Source of the DNA: Planctomycetota bacterium
GTDB taxonomy: Bacteria; Planctomycetota; PUPC01; JACPCR01
Direction of reading: 5' to 3'
Assembly (NCBI GenBank): GCA_016179685.1
Contig: JACPCR010000100.1
Coordinates: forward strand, 1-64,000
Length of the DNA stretch: 64,000 nt
The position numbers and the translations under genes were made by a program. The notes beneath the pieces are model-generated. The model did not search any database and was not told the origin of the DNA. It saw only the letters and a program-made list of their open reading frames with translations. Below are positions 34,052 through 42,722 of this stretch, one piece after another (position 1 is the stretch's first letter; every line of letters starts with the position of its first letter).

Positions 34052-34070
34052 GGCCCCTTGGGAAGGGGCC
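34052..34070. terminator. GC hairpin downstream of a minus-strand gene
   Basis: GGCCCCTT (34052-34059) and AAGGGGCC (34063-34070) form a tight stem with a 3-nt loop. It lies about 60 nt past the stop of the minus-strand hypothetical gene. No U-tract follows on the minus strand, so termination is possible but unproven. Confidence 0.4.
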
Positions 34071-34126
34071 GGAGTGAGGGAAAACCACCGACGAAGGTGC
34101 AGGCATGCGCACTCCATGGCGGTCGC

Positions 34127-34996
34127 TTAAGGTGCGGGTGAATTCCCGGGCGCGTCTATCAGTTTCTCGCGGGCCAGGCGGTATTCCGCCAGGACGTCCT
34201 CGTCGGAAATGAACTTCTTGTAAATGAGTCGGACCCGCAGGGTGAATTCGCGGTTCACCTGGTACGCCGCATCCGGGATCAGCCACTCGAAATCCCAAGC
34301 TGGGCAAGTCTTGCCCGGCAGGATGCCGCTGCCCCCTCCGGACGGTGAGCAGAAGAACCGCAGCCAAGGAGCATCGCCGAACACCAGGATCATCACCATG
34401 GGACCGAGACGCCCGTAGTAGAAAGGCTCGTCAAAGCGCCTTTCATAGCGATGCCAGTGGAAAGGCGGATCGCCTTTGACCTGGGGCCGGACCTCCAGTT
34501 CCTTGTCGTGCAGGTAGGCCGGTGCGATGTTCGCTCCAACGCCGTGTCGCGGCGAAATATAACGATGCCACTGGCCGCCGGAAAGAAAGTGGATGCGAGT
34601 ATCCTCCGGGTTGTTCATGTAGCAGCACCAGGACACCTCCCGGAACGGGAAGCCCGGCGTCCGCACGTCCCGGCGGTCACAAAAGGTGAGGCGGTGGTCC
34701 ACGGAGCAGGGCGGCTGGACCTGGTAAGAGGCCCGGACATCGACGGGGTGGGCCTCATCGGCTTTTCGGGTGAGCGCGCTGGTGGTCTCATCGACGATTT
34801 CGAGATCGGGCGACTTGGCCCGAATTTCGCCAGGGAGAAGGCCGGCAAAGGAGTTGCCGAAGGCGTTGAACGGCCAATGTTGGGAGGCGAGGGACCAGAG
34901 ACCGCAGTACTGGGTCCCTCCCATGCCCTGTCGTGAAGCGTCACCGACGATGGCCTGTATCTCGCCGGCCTGGATGAGTTGGCAGTGAGGGTTCAT
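34127..34996 (-). CDS. Hypothetical protein, 289 aa
   Basis: Not recognised. The protein is soluble-looking and rich in aromatic residues and His (GDPPFHWHRYERRFDEPFYYG, with clustered His and Tyr). The N-terminus MNPHCQLIQAGEIQAIVGD leads into a beta-rich body with GGTQYCGLWSL; this resembles sugar-epimerase or glycosidase-like hypothetical proteins, but no clear family appears. ATG 34996 is preferred over the upstream ATG at 35038 because the extra 14 residues are Arg/Ser-rich. Confidence 0.6.
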   Translation of the reverse strand: MNPHCQLIQAGEIQAIVGDASRQGMGGTQYCGLWSLASQHWPFNAFGNSFAGLLPGEIRAKSPDLEIVDETTSALTRKADEAHPVDVRASYQVQPPCSVDHRLTFCDRRDVRTPGFPFREVSWCCYMNNPEDTRIHFLSGGQWHRYISPRHGVGANIAPAYLHDKELEVRPQVKGDPPFHWHRYERRFDEPFYYGRLGPMVMILVFGDAPWLRFFCSPSGGGSGILPGKTCPAWDFEWLIPDAAYQVNREFTLRVRLIYKKFISDEDVLAEYRLAREKLIDAPGNSPAP

Positions 34997-35027
34997 GGGT
35001 CGGATGCTTCTGCGAGTAGAAAACGGG

Positions 35028-35198
35028 TCATGGGTCATGGGTCATCTGCCGTTGGTCATTGATTACCGCCACAAGCAATGAACGCAGAATTCGCCGGGCC
35101 ACAGGGTTTCCCGCAGGGCCCTTCGCCAGCCGATTTCTCCGTTCAATGATCCGAACCGCGAAATCGACGAGTCTTTCCCCGGGTTCATCCACGTCCAT
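35028..35198 (-). pseudogene. Fragment of a four-helix-bundle (23S rRNA IVS-type) protein
   Basis: From ATG 35198 on the minus strand the frame reads ERLVDFAVRIIERRNRLAKG then NPVARRILRSLLVAVIND. This is the first half of the small four-helix-bundle family found in 23S rRNA intervening sequences and widely elsewhere (typical pattern RLxxFAxxIixLxxxLPKTxxGxxiaxQLlRSgtS). The second half is missing and key turn residues are lost. No rRNA gene is near, so it is a stray remnant. Confidence 0.55.
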
Positions 35199-35259
35199 TC
35201 TCTTTATGCATGGGTGAATCAATGACAAATAGCAAATAGGCAATGATGCTTCGTTTTTA

Positions 35260-35300
35260 CCTGCCCTGTCTGCGTGCGTGCCGCACGCACAGGCAGGCGC
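35260..35300. repeat. 41-bp palindromic sequence, also present at 43966-44006
   Basis: CCTGCCCTGTCTGCGTGCGT followed by GCCGCACGCACAGGCAGGCGC; the CTGCGTGCGT and ACGCACAGGCAG arms pair. The copy at 43966-44006 is identical and is embedded in repeat R1 copy C, so this small palindrome moves independently. Confidence 0.8.
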
Positions 35301-35377
35301 CCCGGCGGGACAGGCAGACCGGCACGAAGTGCCATGTTCAAAGCGGACGCGACGCGGAGAAGCCACAACCTGAGAAT

Positions 35378-37534
35378 CTACCGGACGAGGTCCTTCCACT
35401 CGACGCTGGTTTTTGCCGGCTCACCCATTGTCAACAGGTCCTGGAGGGAGGACGGGAGGGATTCGACATTGACGCGGGCCACCTGTGGGATGGTCCCGCC
35501 GGTCTCGCGGGGAATCAACTCGACGACGACGGCCTGAAGAACGGGCACCTCCTTGAGCTCCGTGATTTTGAGAGCGAGATGGAGAGCGAGGCCGACCGTC
35601 AGGGCCCTCGGCACGAGGAGGTCGAGGAGGGCGCCTTGGCCGGGGGGGACCCGCTTGGCCCGAATCAAGCATCCCTGGACGCGTTCCGCTTCGCTCAAGG
35701 TGACTTCCACGGGCAGGGATGTGAGCATCTGGCTCGTGTCCGCGTCCTCGCCGATGGGCCGTACCGCGCGGACGGAATAGATGGTGATGGGGTAGGGGAT
35801 GCCTTTGACCTCGGTGGCCGGAAGGACGACGGCGCCGATGGAGGACCGGACCCGCTCGTAAGCGCTTTCGCTGATGAAGACCTGGCCGCGGCCAGCGCGG
35901 GCCTCGATGCGAGCGGCCAGGTTCACGTCCTCACCGATGATGGTGTAATTGACCTGGTGGCCGCTAGCGCCCATATTGCCGGCGATGAAGCTGCCGTAAT
36001 TGACGCCGATGCCCATCTCGACGGTTTCGACGTTCGTGGCGAGCTGATTGCAGTTGAACTCGAACAGGGCGTTCTGCATCTCGAGCGCCGCCTGCACGGC
36101 GTGCCATTCCGCGTTTTCGAGCGCCTCCGGCGCCCCCCAGACGGCCATGATCGCGTCACCGCTGAACTTGTCGATCGTCGCCTGATGCCGGAAAAGGATT
36201 TCCACCATGACGTCAAAATAGCTGTTCAGAAGCTGCACCACGCGCTCGGCGGTCACCCGGCTCGCCATTTTCGTGAAGCCGACGATATCCGAGAAGAAAG
36301 CAATGCCCTTGCGGCGCTCCCCGCCCAGGTTACTCGTGAGCTGGCCCTTGACGATCTTGTCGACCACGTTCGGCGAGAAATAGCGCTGGAGGGAGGCCCG
36401 CTTGGTCACCTCGGCTTCCTTTTCCTTGACCAACTGGGCGTTTTTCACGGCCGTAGCAATGGGCGACGCAATGGCCGTGAGCAGCTTCAAGTCCTCCTCC
36501 TTGAAGCGATTTCCAAGCCGCGTCGTGTCGATGTTGATGATCCCCAGCACCTCGTTCTGGCAGATGAGCGGGACGCACATGGAGGACCGGATATTGTACT
36601 TCATGATGCTGAGCGCGGAATCGAACCGATCGTCCTGCGCGGCGTCCGAGACCAGGATCGCATGCTTGTCCAGGATGGCCCGCTGGACGATCGTGGTGCT
36701 GTACTGCAGCTCGGAGTCCTTTCCCAGTTCGGACGGCTTGACCACCTTCGGCACGAGCTCGTTGTTCTTCGCCGCATCGATCATCAGCACGTAGCCGCGT
36801 TCCGCCGAGGGGAACACTTCAAACAGCCGGTCCATGACCGAGTTCAGCAAGTCATTCAAATCGAGGATCGTGCTGATCTTGTTGCTGACGTCGTTGATGA
36901 TCTCGAACCGATGGGAGATGCGTTGCCACTCCTCCTCCGACCGGGCGGAGCGGATATCCTTGGCCAGGTTATCCTGCCGCACCTCGACGAAGGAGTGGAT
37001 GATGGTCTGGCCGACTTCGCCCTCCATGCGGGTCTCGTCCGCGGGCGAGACAGCGGCCCTTCCGGCCCGGCGGCCGACGCTGCTCGTGGGCCGGGCGGCC
37101 GTGCCGGAAGCGGTTGCAGAGGTAAAGAAACGATCCTTTCCGAACAAAATCTCGTCCGTCGGCCGGGCGGCAGTTCCGGAAGGGGCTGCGGGCCCTGCAC
37201 CGGCAGGCGACGGCTCACCCGACCCGGCCGGCGTTTCGGCCAGGAACGAGAATTCCAGCCGGCAGATGCGAATCAAGTCGCCATGATTCAGCGGCGACTT
37301 GGTGACCCGCTGATCATTGACGTAGGTGCCGTTAGCGCTCTGGAGGTCTTCGATGATGTAACCCTGCGGCGTCCGGGAAATCCGGGCGTGTTGCCGAGAT
37401 GCCGCGGGGTCCGTCAGCACCACTCCACAACTGGGAATGCGCCCGAGCGTCACTCCTTCCTGGATCGGATGAGTACGCCCGATATCTGGCCCCTGGGTCA
37501 CCTGTAAGACCGGGCTCGACCGAGAGTCTGCCAT
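35378..37534 (-). CDS. Adenylate cyclase-type signalling protein: FHA-GAF-CYCc-PilZ-like
   Basis: 718 residues. FHA domain at 20-100 (GRIPS, SRQH, NGTYVN: phosphothreonine binding). GAF domain at about 205-350 (AERGYVLMIDA, CVPLICQNEVLGIINIDT). Class III cyclase domain at about 395-580 with metal Asp in FFSDIVGFTKMA, Lys and second Asp in DKFSGDAIMAVWGAP, and the Thr, Asn and Arg of YTIIGEDVNLAARIEARA, so all catalytic residues are present and ATP specificity is favoured. The last 110 residues resemble a PilZ-like barrel. Start at ATG 37534 is chosen because a strong promoter covers the earlier ATG at 37657. It likely joins phosphoprotein sensing to cAMP synthesis. Confidence 0.85.
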   Translation of the reverse strand: MADSRSSPVLQVTQGPDIGRTHPIQEGVTLGRIPSCGVVLTDPAASRQHARISRTPQGYIIEDLQSANGTYVNDQRVTKSPLNHGDLIRICRLEFSFLAETPAGSGEPSPAGAGPAAPSGTAARPTDEILFGKDRFFTSATASGTAARPTSSVGRRAGRAAVSPADETRMEGEVGQTIIHSFVEVRQDNLAKDIRSARSEEEWQRISHRFEIINDVSNKISTILDLNDLLNSVMDRLFEVFPSAERGYVLMIDAAKNNELVPKVVKPSELGKDSELQYSTTIVQRAILDKHAILVSDAAQDDRFDSALSIMKYNIRSSMCVPLICQNEVLGIINIDTTRLGNRFKEEDLKLLTAIASPIATAVKNAQLVKEKEAEVTKRASLQRYFSPNVVDKIVKGQLTSNLGGERRKGIAFFSDIVGFTKMASRVTAERVVQLLNSYFDVMVEILFRHQATIDKFSGDAIMAVWGAPEALENAEWHAVQAALEMQNALFEFNCNQLATNVETVEMGIGVNYGSFIAGNMGASGHQVNYTIIGEDVNLAARIEARAGRGQVFISESAYERVRSSIGAVVLPATEVKGIPYPITIYSVRAVRPIGEDADTSQMLTSLPVEVTLSEAERVQGCLIRAKRVPPGQGALLDLLVPRALTVGLALHLALKITELKEVPVLQAVVVELIPRETGGTIPQVARVNVESLPSSLQDLLTMGEPAKTSVEWKDLVR

Positions 37535-37655
37535 GGACAGTCGCACTTCCGGACGGGAATTCGAGCGTGTCGGCGTGGCACGCTTTCCCTTCCGGATACG
37601 CGGTTCAAGAAGAGAATACCCGGGAGGAGGCCTATCCAGCGCCTCCAGGACGGAC

Positions 37656-37684
37656 ATTATAGAATAACCGGTCCGGCCAATCAA
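37656..37684 (-). promoter_or_regulatory. Sigma-70-like promoter of the cyclase gene
   Basis: On the minus strand TTGATT (37684-37679) and a perfect TATAAT (37661-37656) are 17 nt apart. The -35 box overlaps the stop codon of the PfkB kinase gene upstream. Transcription would start near 37649, leaving a leader of about 115 nt before ATG 37534 and excluding ATG 37657, which lies within the -10 box. Confidence 0.65.
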
Positions 37685-38631
37685 GAGTGCAGGAGCTCCT
37701 CCACCTCCCTCAGCCGTGGAATGCCGGCGCGGCCTCCCAGCGCCCGGCACTTCAGGGCGGCCACGGCGCAGGCGAATCGCAGCGTTGCAGGCAGTTCCCA
37801 TCGGTGGAGCAGCCCATAAGCGAAGGCCCCGTGGAACACGTCCCCGCAGCCGGTGGTGTCCACTACCTGGACGCCGAATGCCGGCTGGTCGAATTCCCCC
37901 TCGGCCGATATTCCATAGGCGCCTTCCGCGCCGCCCGTGACCACGACGACCTTTCCCGGATTTCCCGCCTGCGCCTGCCGGTACAGCCGCCGTGCCGCAT
38001 CACGGAAATCTTTGCCCCCGCACCATTCGAGCGCGAACCGGGAGGAGGGGATGAGCACCGTGGCGGCTTCGAGCAGCTCGGGGATTTCGGGCGCGCCGGT
38101 CGGCTCGGCGTCCAAGATGACCGGAATGCCGGCCGCCCGGCCCATCCGCGCCGCGCCCAGCCCCGCCCTCGACTCCACCGTGTCCACCAGGATCACTCTC
38201 GTCCCGGCCAGGAGGCCCGGCGTCACCTCGTCCGGATGCGTCTCCGGCACGCCCTCCTGGGTGTAAAAAATGGTCCTCGATCCGGTCTGCGCGTCCACCA
38301 GGATGATGGAAAACCGCGCTCGCCCGCCCGCCGCTCCCCGGCTCGGGACGACCTCCACTCCCTCCGACTCGAGGTCCCGGACCAGCCACCGGCTGTTCTC
38401 GTCGTCACCGATGCCCGTGAGGAGACGGGAGGGCACGCCCAGCCGCGCCAGGGTGACCAGGGCCGTAGCGACGAGGCCCCCTCCCTGCCGGACGATGGAG
38501 CGGATGGGCAGCTTCACATCGGGTTCCGGGTAGCGTGGAATGACGCAGAGGAGGTCCAGGGCGGAGCAGCCGACCCCGAGCGCCTGGGGCGGGCCGGGAA
38601 GCGGCTTCGATCCGGACGGGGAAGGGGCCAT
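37681..38631 (-). CDS. PfkB-family carbohydrate kinase
   Basis: Ribokinase-type sugar or nucleoside kinase of 316 residues. The PfkB signature with anion hole and catalytic Asp is DTTGCGDVFHGAFAYGL near residue 258; the N-terminal region has GGGLVATALVTLARLG and the strand-lid GIGDDENSRWLVRDLE. Substrate not determinable; such kinases act on ribose, fructose, adenosine or KDG. It ends inside the promoter of the cyclase gene and starts 36 nt after the stop of the upstream gene. Confidence 0.88.
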   Translation of the reverse strand: MAPSPSGSKPLPGPPQALGVGCSALDLLCVIPRYPEPDVKLPIRSIVRQGGGLVATALVTLARLGVPSRLLTGIGDDENSRWLVRDLESEGVEVVPSRGAAGGRARFSIILVDAQTGSRTIFYTQEGVPETHPDEVTPGLLAGTRVILVDTVESRAGLGAARMGRAAGIPVILDAEPTGAPEIPELLEAATVLIPSSRFALEWCGGKDFRDAARRLYRQAQAGNPGKVVVVTGGAEGAYGISAEGEFDQPAFGVQVVDTTGCGDVFHGAFAYGLLHRWELPATLRFACAVAALKCRALGGRAGIPRLREVEELLHS

Positions 38632-38667
38632 CGGAGACCTCCTGAAGGATCGACGCGTTGATGCCCA

Positions 38668-39570
38668 TTATTCGAGGCAGAACCAGCGCGCCATATCCTC
38701 CAAGTCCCAAGTCGGAGCTTCTGACGCGTAGAGGACTTGCTCCCTCCGGAACTTCCAGAGGGCATGAATCCGGAAGGTGAGGAGGCGGCGGTAGCGCTGC
38801 CCGAAGCTGATGAAGTAATAGGGCACGTCGAAACGAGCGGTGGAACCTGCCGCGACCCGTTTGAAATGATCGTACACGTAGAGCGTCAAGCTGCCGTCCG
38901 CGTGGACCTCCGTCACTTGCAGCTCGGAAGGATGGATCACGTGGGGCATGGCCTGCACGTCGATGCGGGCGATCCCCTGTCGATTCTCGCATCCCTCGTA
39001 TCGATAGTTCCGCCGCTCCACCAAGAAGGTTTCCGAAGCGATGGGCTTCTGATAAACGGTGGGCGTCCCCCCCATCACTTTGAAGGGAATCTCCTCGGAA
39101 TCGATCTGCTCCTTCTCGTCGTCCTGGCCGGCAGAATCCAGGTTCACCCGCACGCTGCGGTACGACGTCTCGAGAAAAAGGACTTCTTCCGGGTTCAGGT
39201 CCTCCTTGACCGATCCGATCTCGTCCTGTTTCTCATTGAGGAGCTTGGACTCATTTTCCGGCTTGAGGAGGAAATCCGGCTCGGAGAAGGTATCGTGATT
39301 GATCGACTGGCCTTTGAGGTAGGCCTCATGGATGGCCGCCGTGGCCACTTTCTCATCGAGCTGGACGGCCACGATTTCCTTGCCGTAGTAATTTTCCAGG
39401 AAGGTGAAGCAATCCGGGCAAACGCCGGGGATGTGGCCGATGACGACATAGTCCTCTTTCGCGGCGAGCGGGAATACCCCGAACCCCACCGCCAAGGCGG
39501 GCGTCAGAGTGCCCAGAATCTCGGGATCGCGAAGGGCCGACCGTACTTGTTGAAGCGTTTGGAAGTCCAC
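38668..39570 (-). CDS. Hypothetical protein, 300 aa
   Basis: Not confidently recognised. Residues 20-90 (DYVVIGHIPGVCPDCFTFLE, then VAVQLDEKVATAAIHEAYL) distantly recall N-terminal domains of type II secretion/pilus ATPases, but no ATPase core follows. The rest is acidic and beta-rich, with a CPDC pair that could bind metal. GTG at 39570 is preferred; the upstream frame to 39663 is Arg-rich and without a ribosome binding site. Confidence 0.55.
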   Translation of the reverse strand: MDFQTLQQVRSALRDPEILGTLTPALAVGFGVFPLAAKEDYVVIGHIPGVCPDCFTFLENYYGKEIVAVQLDEKVATAAIHEAYLKGQSINHDTFSEPDFLLKPENESKLLNEKQDEIGSVKEDLNPEEVLFLETSYRSVRVNLDSAGQDDEKEQIDSEEIPFKVMGGTPTVYQKPIASETFLVERRNYRYEGCENRQGIARIDVQAMPHVIHPSELQVTEVHADGSLTLYVYDHFKRVAAGSTARFDVPYYFISFGQRYRRLLTFRIHALWKFRREQVLYASEAPTWDLEDMARWFCLE

Positions 39571-39663
39571 CGCGTCTGATTCTTGGGGTCTTGAAAGGAT
39601 TCGAAGCGGCGCGGTTTCATCGCCGCACAAGCTTCCGCGGCGGAATCCCAGCCGGGCCGGCAT

Positions 39664-39966
39664 TTCGGTGCGGAAGCTACTCTAATGCGGAAGCGCCACT
39701 TTCTGCAAGTGCTCCTGGCGTTTCTCCTCCGCGTCCGCGCCGGTGAATCTCCTTCCCATGCTTCTGGGCCGGCAGGCGGGTCGACAGGTCGGCCAGGGCC
39801 ACATGACGTTCCCACGATCGCTGATTTGCACCGAGTCAAGACTCTTGACCGCGGATGCCGCGGATGCCGCGGATAAGAGGAAAAAGAAATCCGTGTCCTC
39901 CGCGCCCTCCGCGCTGCATCTCCTTCCCATGCTTCACGAAGGCAGCACAAAGGAGGCGGGACTTCG
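39664..39966. other. Intergenic region with CGCGGATGC short tandem
   Basis: About 300 nt without a supported gene. At 39849-39873 a GCGGATGCC word is repeated about three times (ACCGCGGATGCCGCGGATGC). TCCTTCCCATGCTTC-like words occur twice (near 39751 and 39922). Translation gives low-complexity Arg/Pro/Ser peptides only; it resembles worn repeat DNA. Confidence 0.5.
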
Positions 39967-42588
39967 CTACCGCGCGATGACCACCACGGCCTCTTCTGGC
40001 GGCCGAATGAACCGGGCGGATGCCTCGTCCACCTGGTCGACGCGGACATCTCGAAGGGCTCGGGTCCACTGTTCCTCGAAATCCGCCGGCTGCCCCCGAG
40101 CTTCCTGGAGGCCGAGGAAGAAAGCCTGGTTCATGCTGGTCAGACGCCTCATTCGCCGGCGGCTGATCAGGGTGTTCCGCACGCGGTCCAGGTCCCCGGC
40201 GGCCACCTTGGCGGACCGAAACCCGCGTATTTCCCGCTGGAGGCCCGCCAGGGCCTGATCAACGTTCGCTGGCCGGGTGCCCATCTCCGCCATGAAGATT
40301 CCGCCCGACGGCGTCAGCGTGAATGCGCATCCCAGCGAGTAGGCCAGACCCTCCCTCTCCCGGAGTTGAAACGCCAGGCGATCGGACAAGAGGGCCTCTA
40401 CCAGCGCGGCCACGGGCCGTTCCGCCTCGGCCACCGAAACACGGTGTCCCAGGGCGATCTGCGCCTGGGGCAGCCCCGCATCAGGGAGGAACGTCACCCC
40501 CTTCGATTCCCGTCCCTTCCACACTCCAGCCGCCTCGGACGCGGACCCGCCCGTGAAGCCTTCAAAGGCCTGCCGGATGACCGGCATGACGGTCTCCGGA
40601 ATCCGGTCCGCCACGACCGAGAGAATGAGGTTAGACGGGCTGAAATAGCGGGCGTGAAAGCGGGCGAGGTCCTTGCCGCTGATGGAGGAGATGCTTTTCG
40701 CATCGCCCGAAAGGGGCCGAGCGAAGGGATGATCACCCAGGAGTTTCCTCAGGAGGACCTCTCTCGCCGCCTTTTTCGGGCCGCCCGCGCCCTCGTCCAC
40801 TTCGGCCAGGATTTTCTCCTTCAGTCTTTCCATTTCCTTCGGGTCCAGCGCGGGGTAGCGGACCAAATCCGCCAGCAGCCACACTCCCCGATCGAGATGC
40901 CGGGCGAGGGTTTCCAAACGAACATAAGAGTATTCGGGCGAAAAATAATAATCGTCGAACGGGAGAAACCGATCGTCCGTGACCTTGATCGTGCCGCCCA
41001 TTTCCGAGATGTCCCGAGCGATCGCCTCAGCGGTCCGATGATGCGTGCCGCGCAGCAGCGCCCGGTGCAGGAAATCCGCAATCCCGCTGCATGCCGGGGA
41101 CTCCGAAGCGCTCCGGTTTCTCGCGAGAAGGTGCGCGGCGCAGAGGTTCGAGCCGGGGTTGGACTGGACCAGCACGGTGAGGCCGCCGGGCAGCACCTGC
41201 CGGACGAGACGCGGGGCACGGACCCTGTCCGGGCTGGCGAGCGCTCGGCCCGGCGCGTCCAGGGGAAACTCCGCGTTCTCCCGCGTTTCGACGCCGGGTC
41301 CGATCACCGTGGCCCGGAACGGCGCTTGGGCCAGGTAGCGCTCCCCCAGCTCTATCAGATGCTCCGGCGTCACGGCCTCCAGCGATTTCACATACCCCTT
41401 CAGGAAGTGGAGTGACCCCGCCGCAAGCGCCCCGGCCTTCTCGAACGTGAAATAATGCACCTTCTCGCTGAGAAACGTCTCTTTCGCCGCCAGGTCGTTC
41501 AGCAGTCCTTCCATGTCCCCGGCCTTCGCCCGGTACGATCCGGGCTGCCGCAGGTCCGCCAGCATCTGCTGCGCCAGGGCCAGGGCGTCCGACTTCTCGT
41601 CCAGCAGGGCAGACAATCGGATGCGCCCGAAATCGCGATTGAACTCCACGGTCAGCGAGACCTCCTGGACGCCCTCCACTCTCCCATGCCCGTATCGGGC
41701 GGCAAGCCGATCATTCAGCACCCGCACCAGCGCTACGGCGCCCGGATAGTCCGGCTGTCCGGGGCGGGGACCCGGCATCGAAACGTCCAGAGTGTGCCGG
41801 TGGAATGAGGGCTCACGCTTCAACCACATCCGGCATCCGTTCCAGGAGATCGAGCCTGCCGCATTTTCGGCAGGTTTTTCACGGCGTGGAACGCCTCCGT
41901 ACTCCTTGCGCACGGCGTCCAGCACCTCTTCTGCGTCGAAGTCGCCCATCACCATCAACGTCATGTTGCCGGGGCTGTAATGCCGCCGGTAGTACGCCCA
42001 AACTTCGTCCCGCGCCAGGCGGCCCAGGCTCTCCGGCGTGCCGAGCACCGAACGCGCATACGGGGTGTCACGGAAGACGACCGAACGATGGAACTGGTCC
42101 GCGTTGAAATCCGCACCGTGTGCGTCCCGAGCGATCTCCTCCAGGACGATCTTGCGTTCCTTCTCGAAGCTTTCCGGAGGCAGCGTAGAGTGAAAAAGCA
42201 TGTCCGCCTGGAGGTTCAGGGCTCGGCCGAGATGTTCCCGGCCGGCCAGCATCATAAAAACCGTGTGGTCTTCCCGCGTCGCCGCGTTGTTGTAAATGCC
42301 AAGGAAATCGGCCTCATCGTAAAGCTGCTTCTGCGTCCGGCCCTCCGTGCCGTTGAAGAGCAGGTGCTCGAGGAAATGCGAGGCGCCGTGTTGCCCCGCG
42401 GCCTCGTCTCGAACGCCCGCGCGGACCACCGCCGTCACCGCCACCACCGGATTCGCCCCATAGGGGATCAAGATCACTTCCAATCCGTTCGGAAGCTCGA
42501 CGTGCCAGGCGTCCTCCATGAGGTCCGCCTCGAGGCCGGCGGCCGCGAAAAACAGCACGAGAATGGAGGCTCTGAAGAGAGGAGGCAT
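39967..42588 (-). CDS. M16 family (insulinase/pitrilysin-like) zinc peptidase, exported
   Basis: 873 residues after choosing ATG 42588, which starts a signal peptide (MPPLFRASILVLFFAAAG). The N-terminal half has the inverted zinc motif HFLEH at residues 71-75 and the downstream Glu in KERKIVLEEIARD. The C-terminal half is a second M16 unit without a zinc motif, with a conserved LRxxMEGLAYSLG-like segment (LREREGLAYSLGCAF). So it is a fused two-unit peptidase of the PqqL/pitrilysin type, likely periplasmic. The frame extends upstream to 42840 through repeat DNA, which is not part of the gene. Confidence 0.88.
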   Translation of the reverse strand: MPPLFRASILVLFFAAAGLEADLMEDAWHVELPNGLEVILIPYGANPVVAVTAVVRAGVRDEAAGQHGASHFLEHLLFNGTEGRTQKQLYDEADFLGIYNNAATREDHTVFMMLAGREHLGRALNLQADMLFHSTLPPESFEKERKIVLEEIARDAHGADFNADQFHRSVVFRDTPYARSVLGTPESLGRLARDEVWAYYRRHYSPGNMTLMVMGDFDAEEVLDAVRKEYGGVPRREKPAENAAGSISWNGCRMWLKREPSFHRHTLDVSMPGPRPGQPDYPGAVALVRVLNDRLAARYGHGRVEGVQEVSLTVEFNRDFGRIRLSALLDEKSDALALAQQMLADLRQPGSYRAKAGDMEGLLNDLAAKETFLSEKVHYFTFEKAGALAAGSLHFLKGYVKSLEAVTPEHLIELGERYLAQAPFRATVIGPGVETRENAEFPLDAPGRALASPDRVRAPRLVRQVLPGGLTVLVQSNPGSNLCAAHLLARNRSASESPACSGIADFLHRALLRGTHHRTAEAIARDISEMGGTIKVTDDRFLPFDDYYFSPEYSYVRLETLARHLDRGVWLLADLVRYPALDPKEMERLKEKILAEVDEGAGGPKKAAREVLLRKLLGDHPFARPLSGDAKSISSISGKDLARFHARYFSPSNLILSVVADRIPETVMPVIRQAFEGFTGGSASEAAGVWKGRESKGVTFLPDAGLPQAQIALGHRVSVAEAERPVAALVEALLSDRLAFQLREREGLAYSLGCAFTLTPSGGIFMAEMGTRPANVDQALAGLQREIRGFRSAKVAAGDLDRVRNTLISRRRMRRLTSMNQAFFLGLQEARGQPADFEEQWTRALRDVRVDQVDEASARFIRPPEEAVVVIAR

Positions 42589-42639
42589 CGGATGAGACTC
42601 CCGGAAAGCACAAGAAGTTATCATTTCATCGCCGACTCG

Positions 42640-42690
42640 GCACTTATGAATCCTCGTCTCCCGGTTCAGAAGGGCGGGTGCACTTCCGTG
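42640..42690 (-). repeat. Short inverted relative of the 33918 repeat
   Basis: On the minus strand this reads GAAGTGCACCCGCCCTTCTG then AACCGGGA, matching AGAAGTGCACCCGCATTTCTG and AACAGGGA at 33923-33953 with few changes, followed by GGATTCATAAGTGCCGA. It occupies the 134-nt spacer between the URO-D-like and M16 genes. Confidence 0.55.
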
Positions 42691-42722
42691 CGCGTGGGCT
42701 CGGGACATACCTGTGGAATCGT

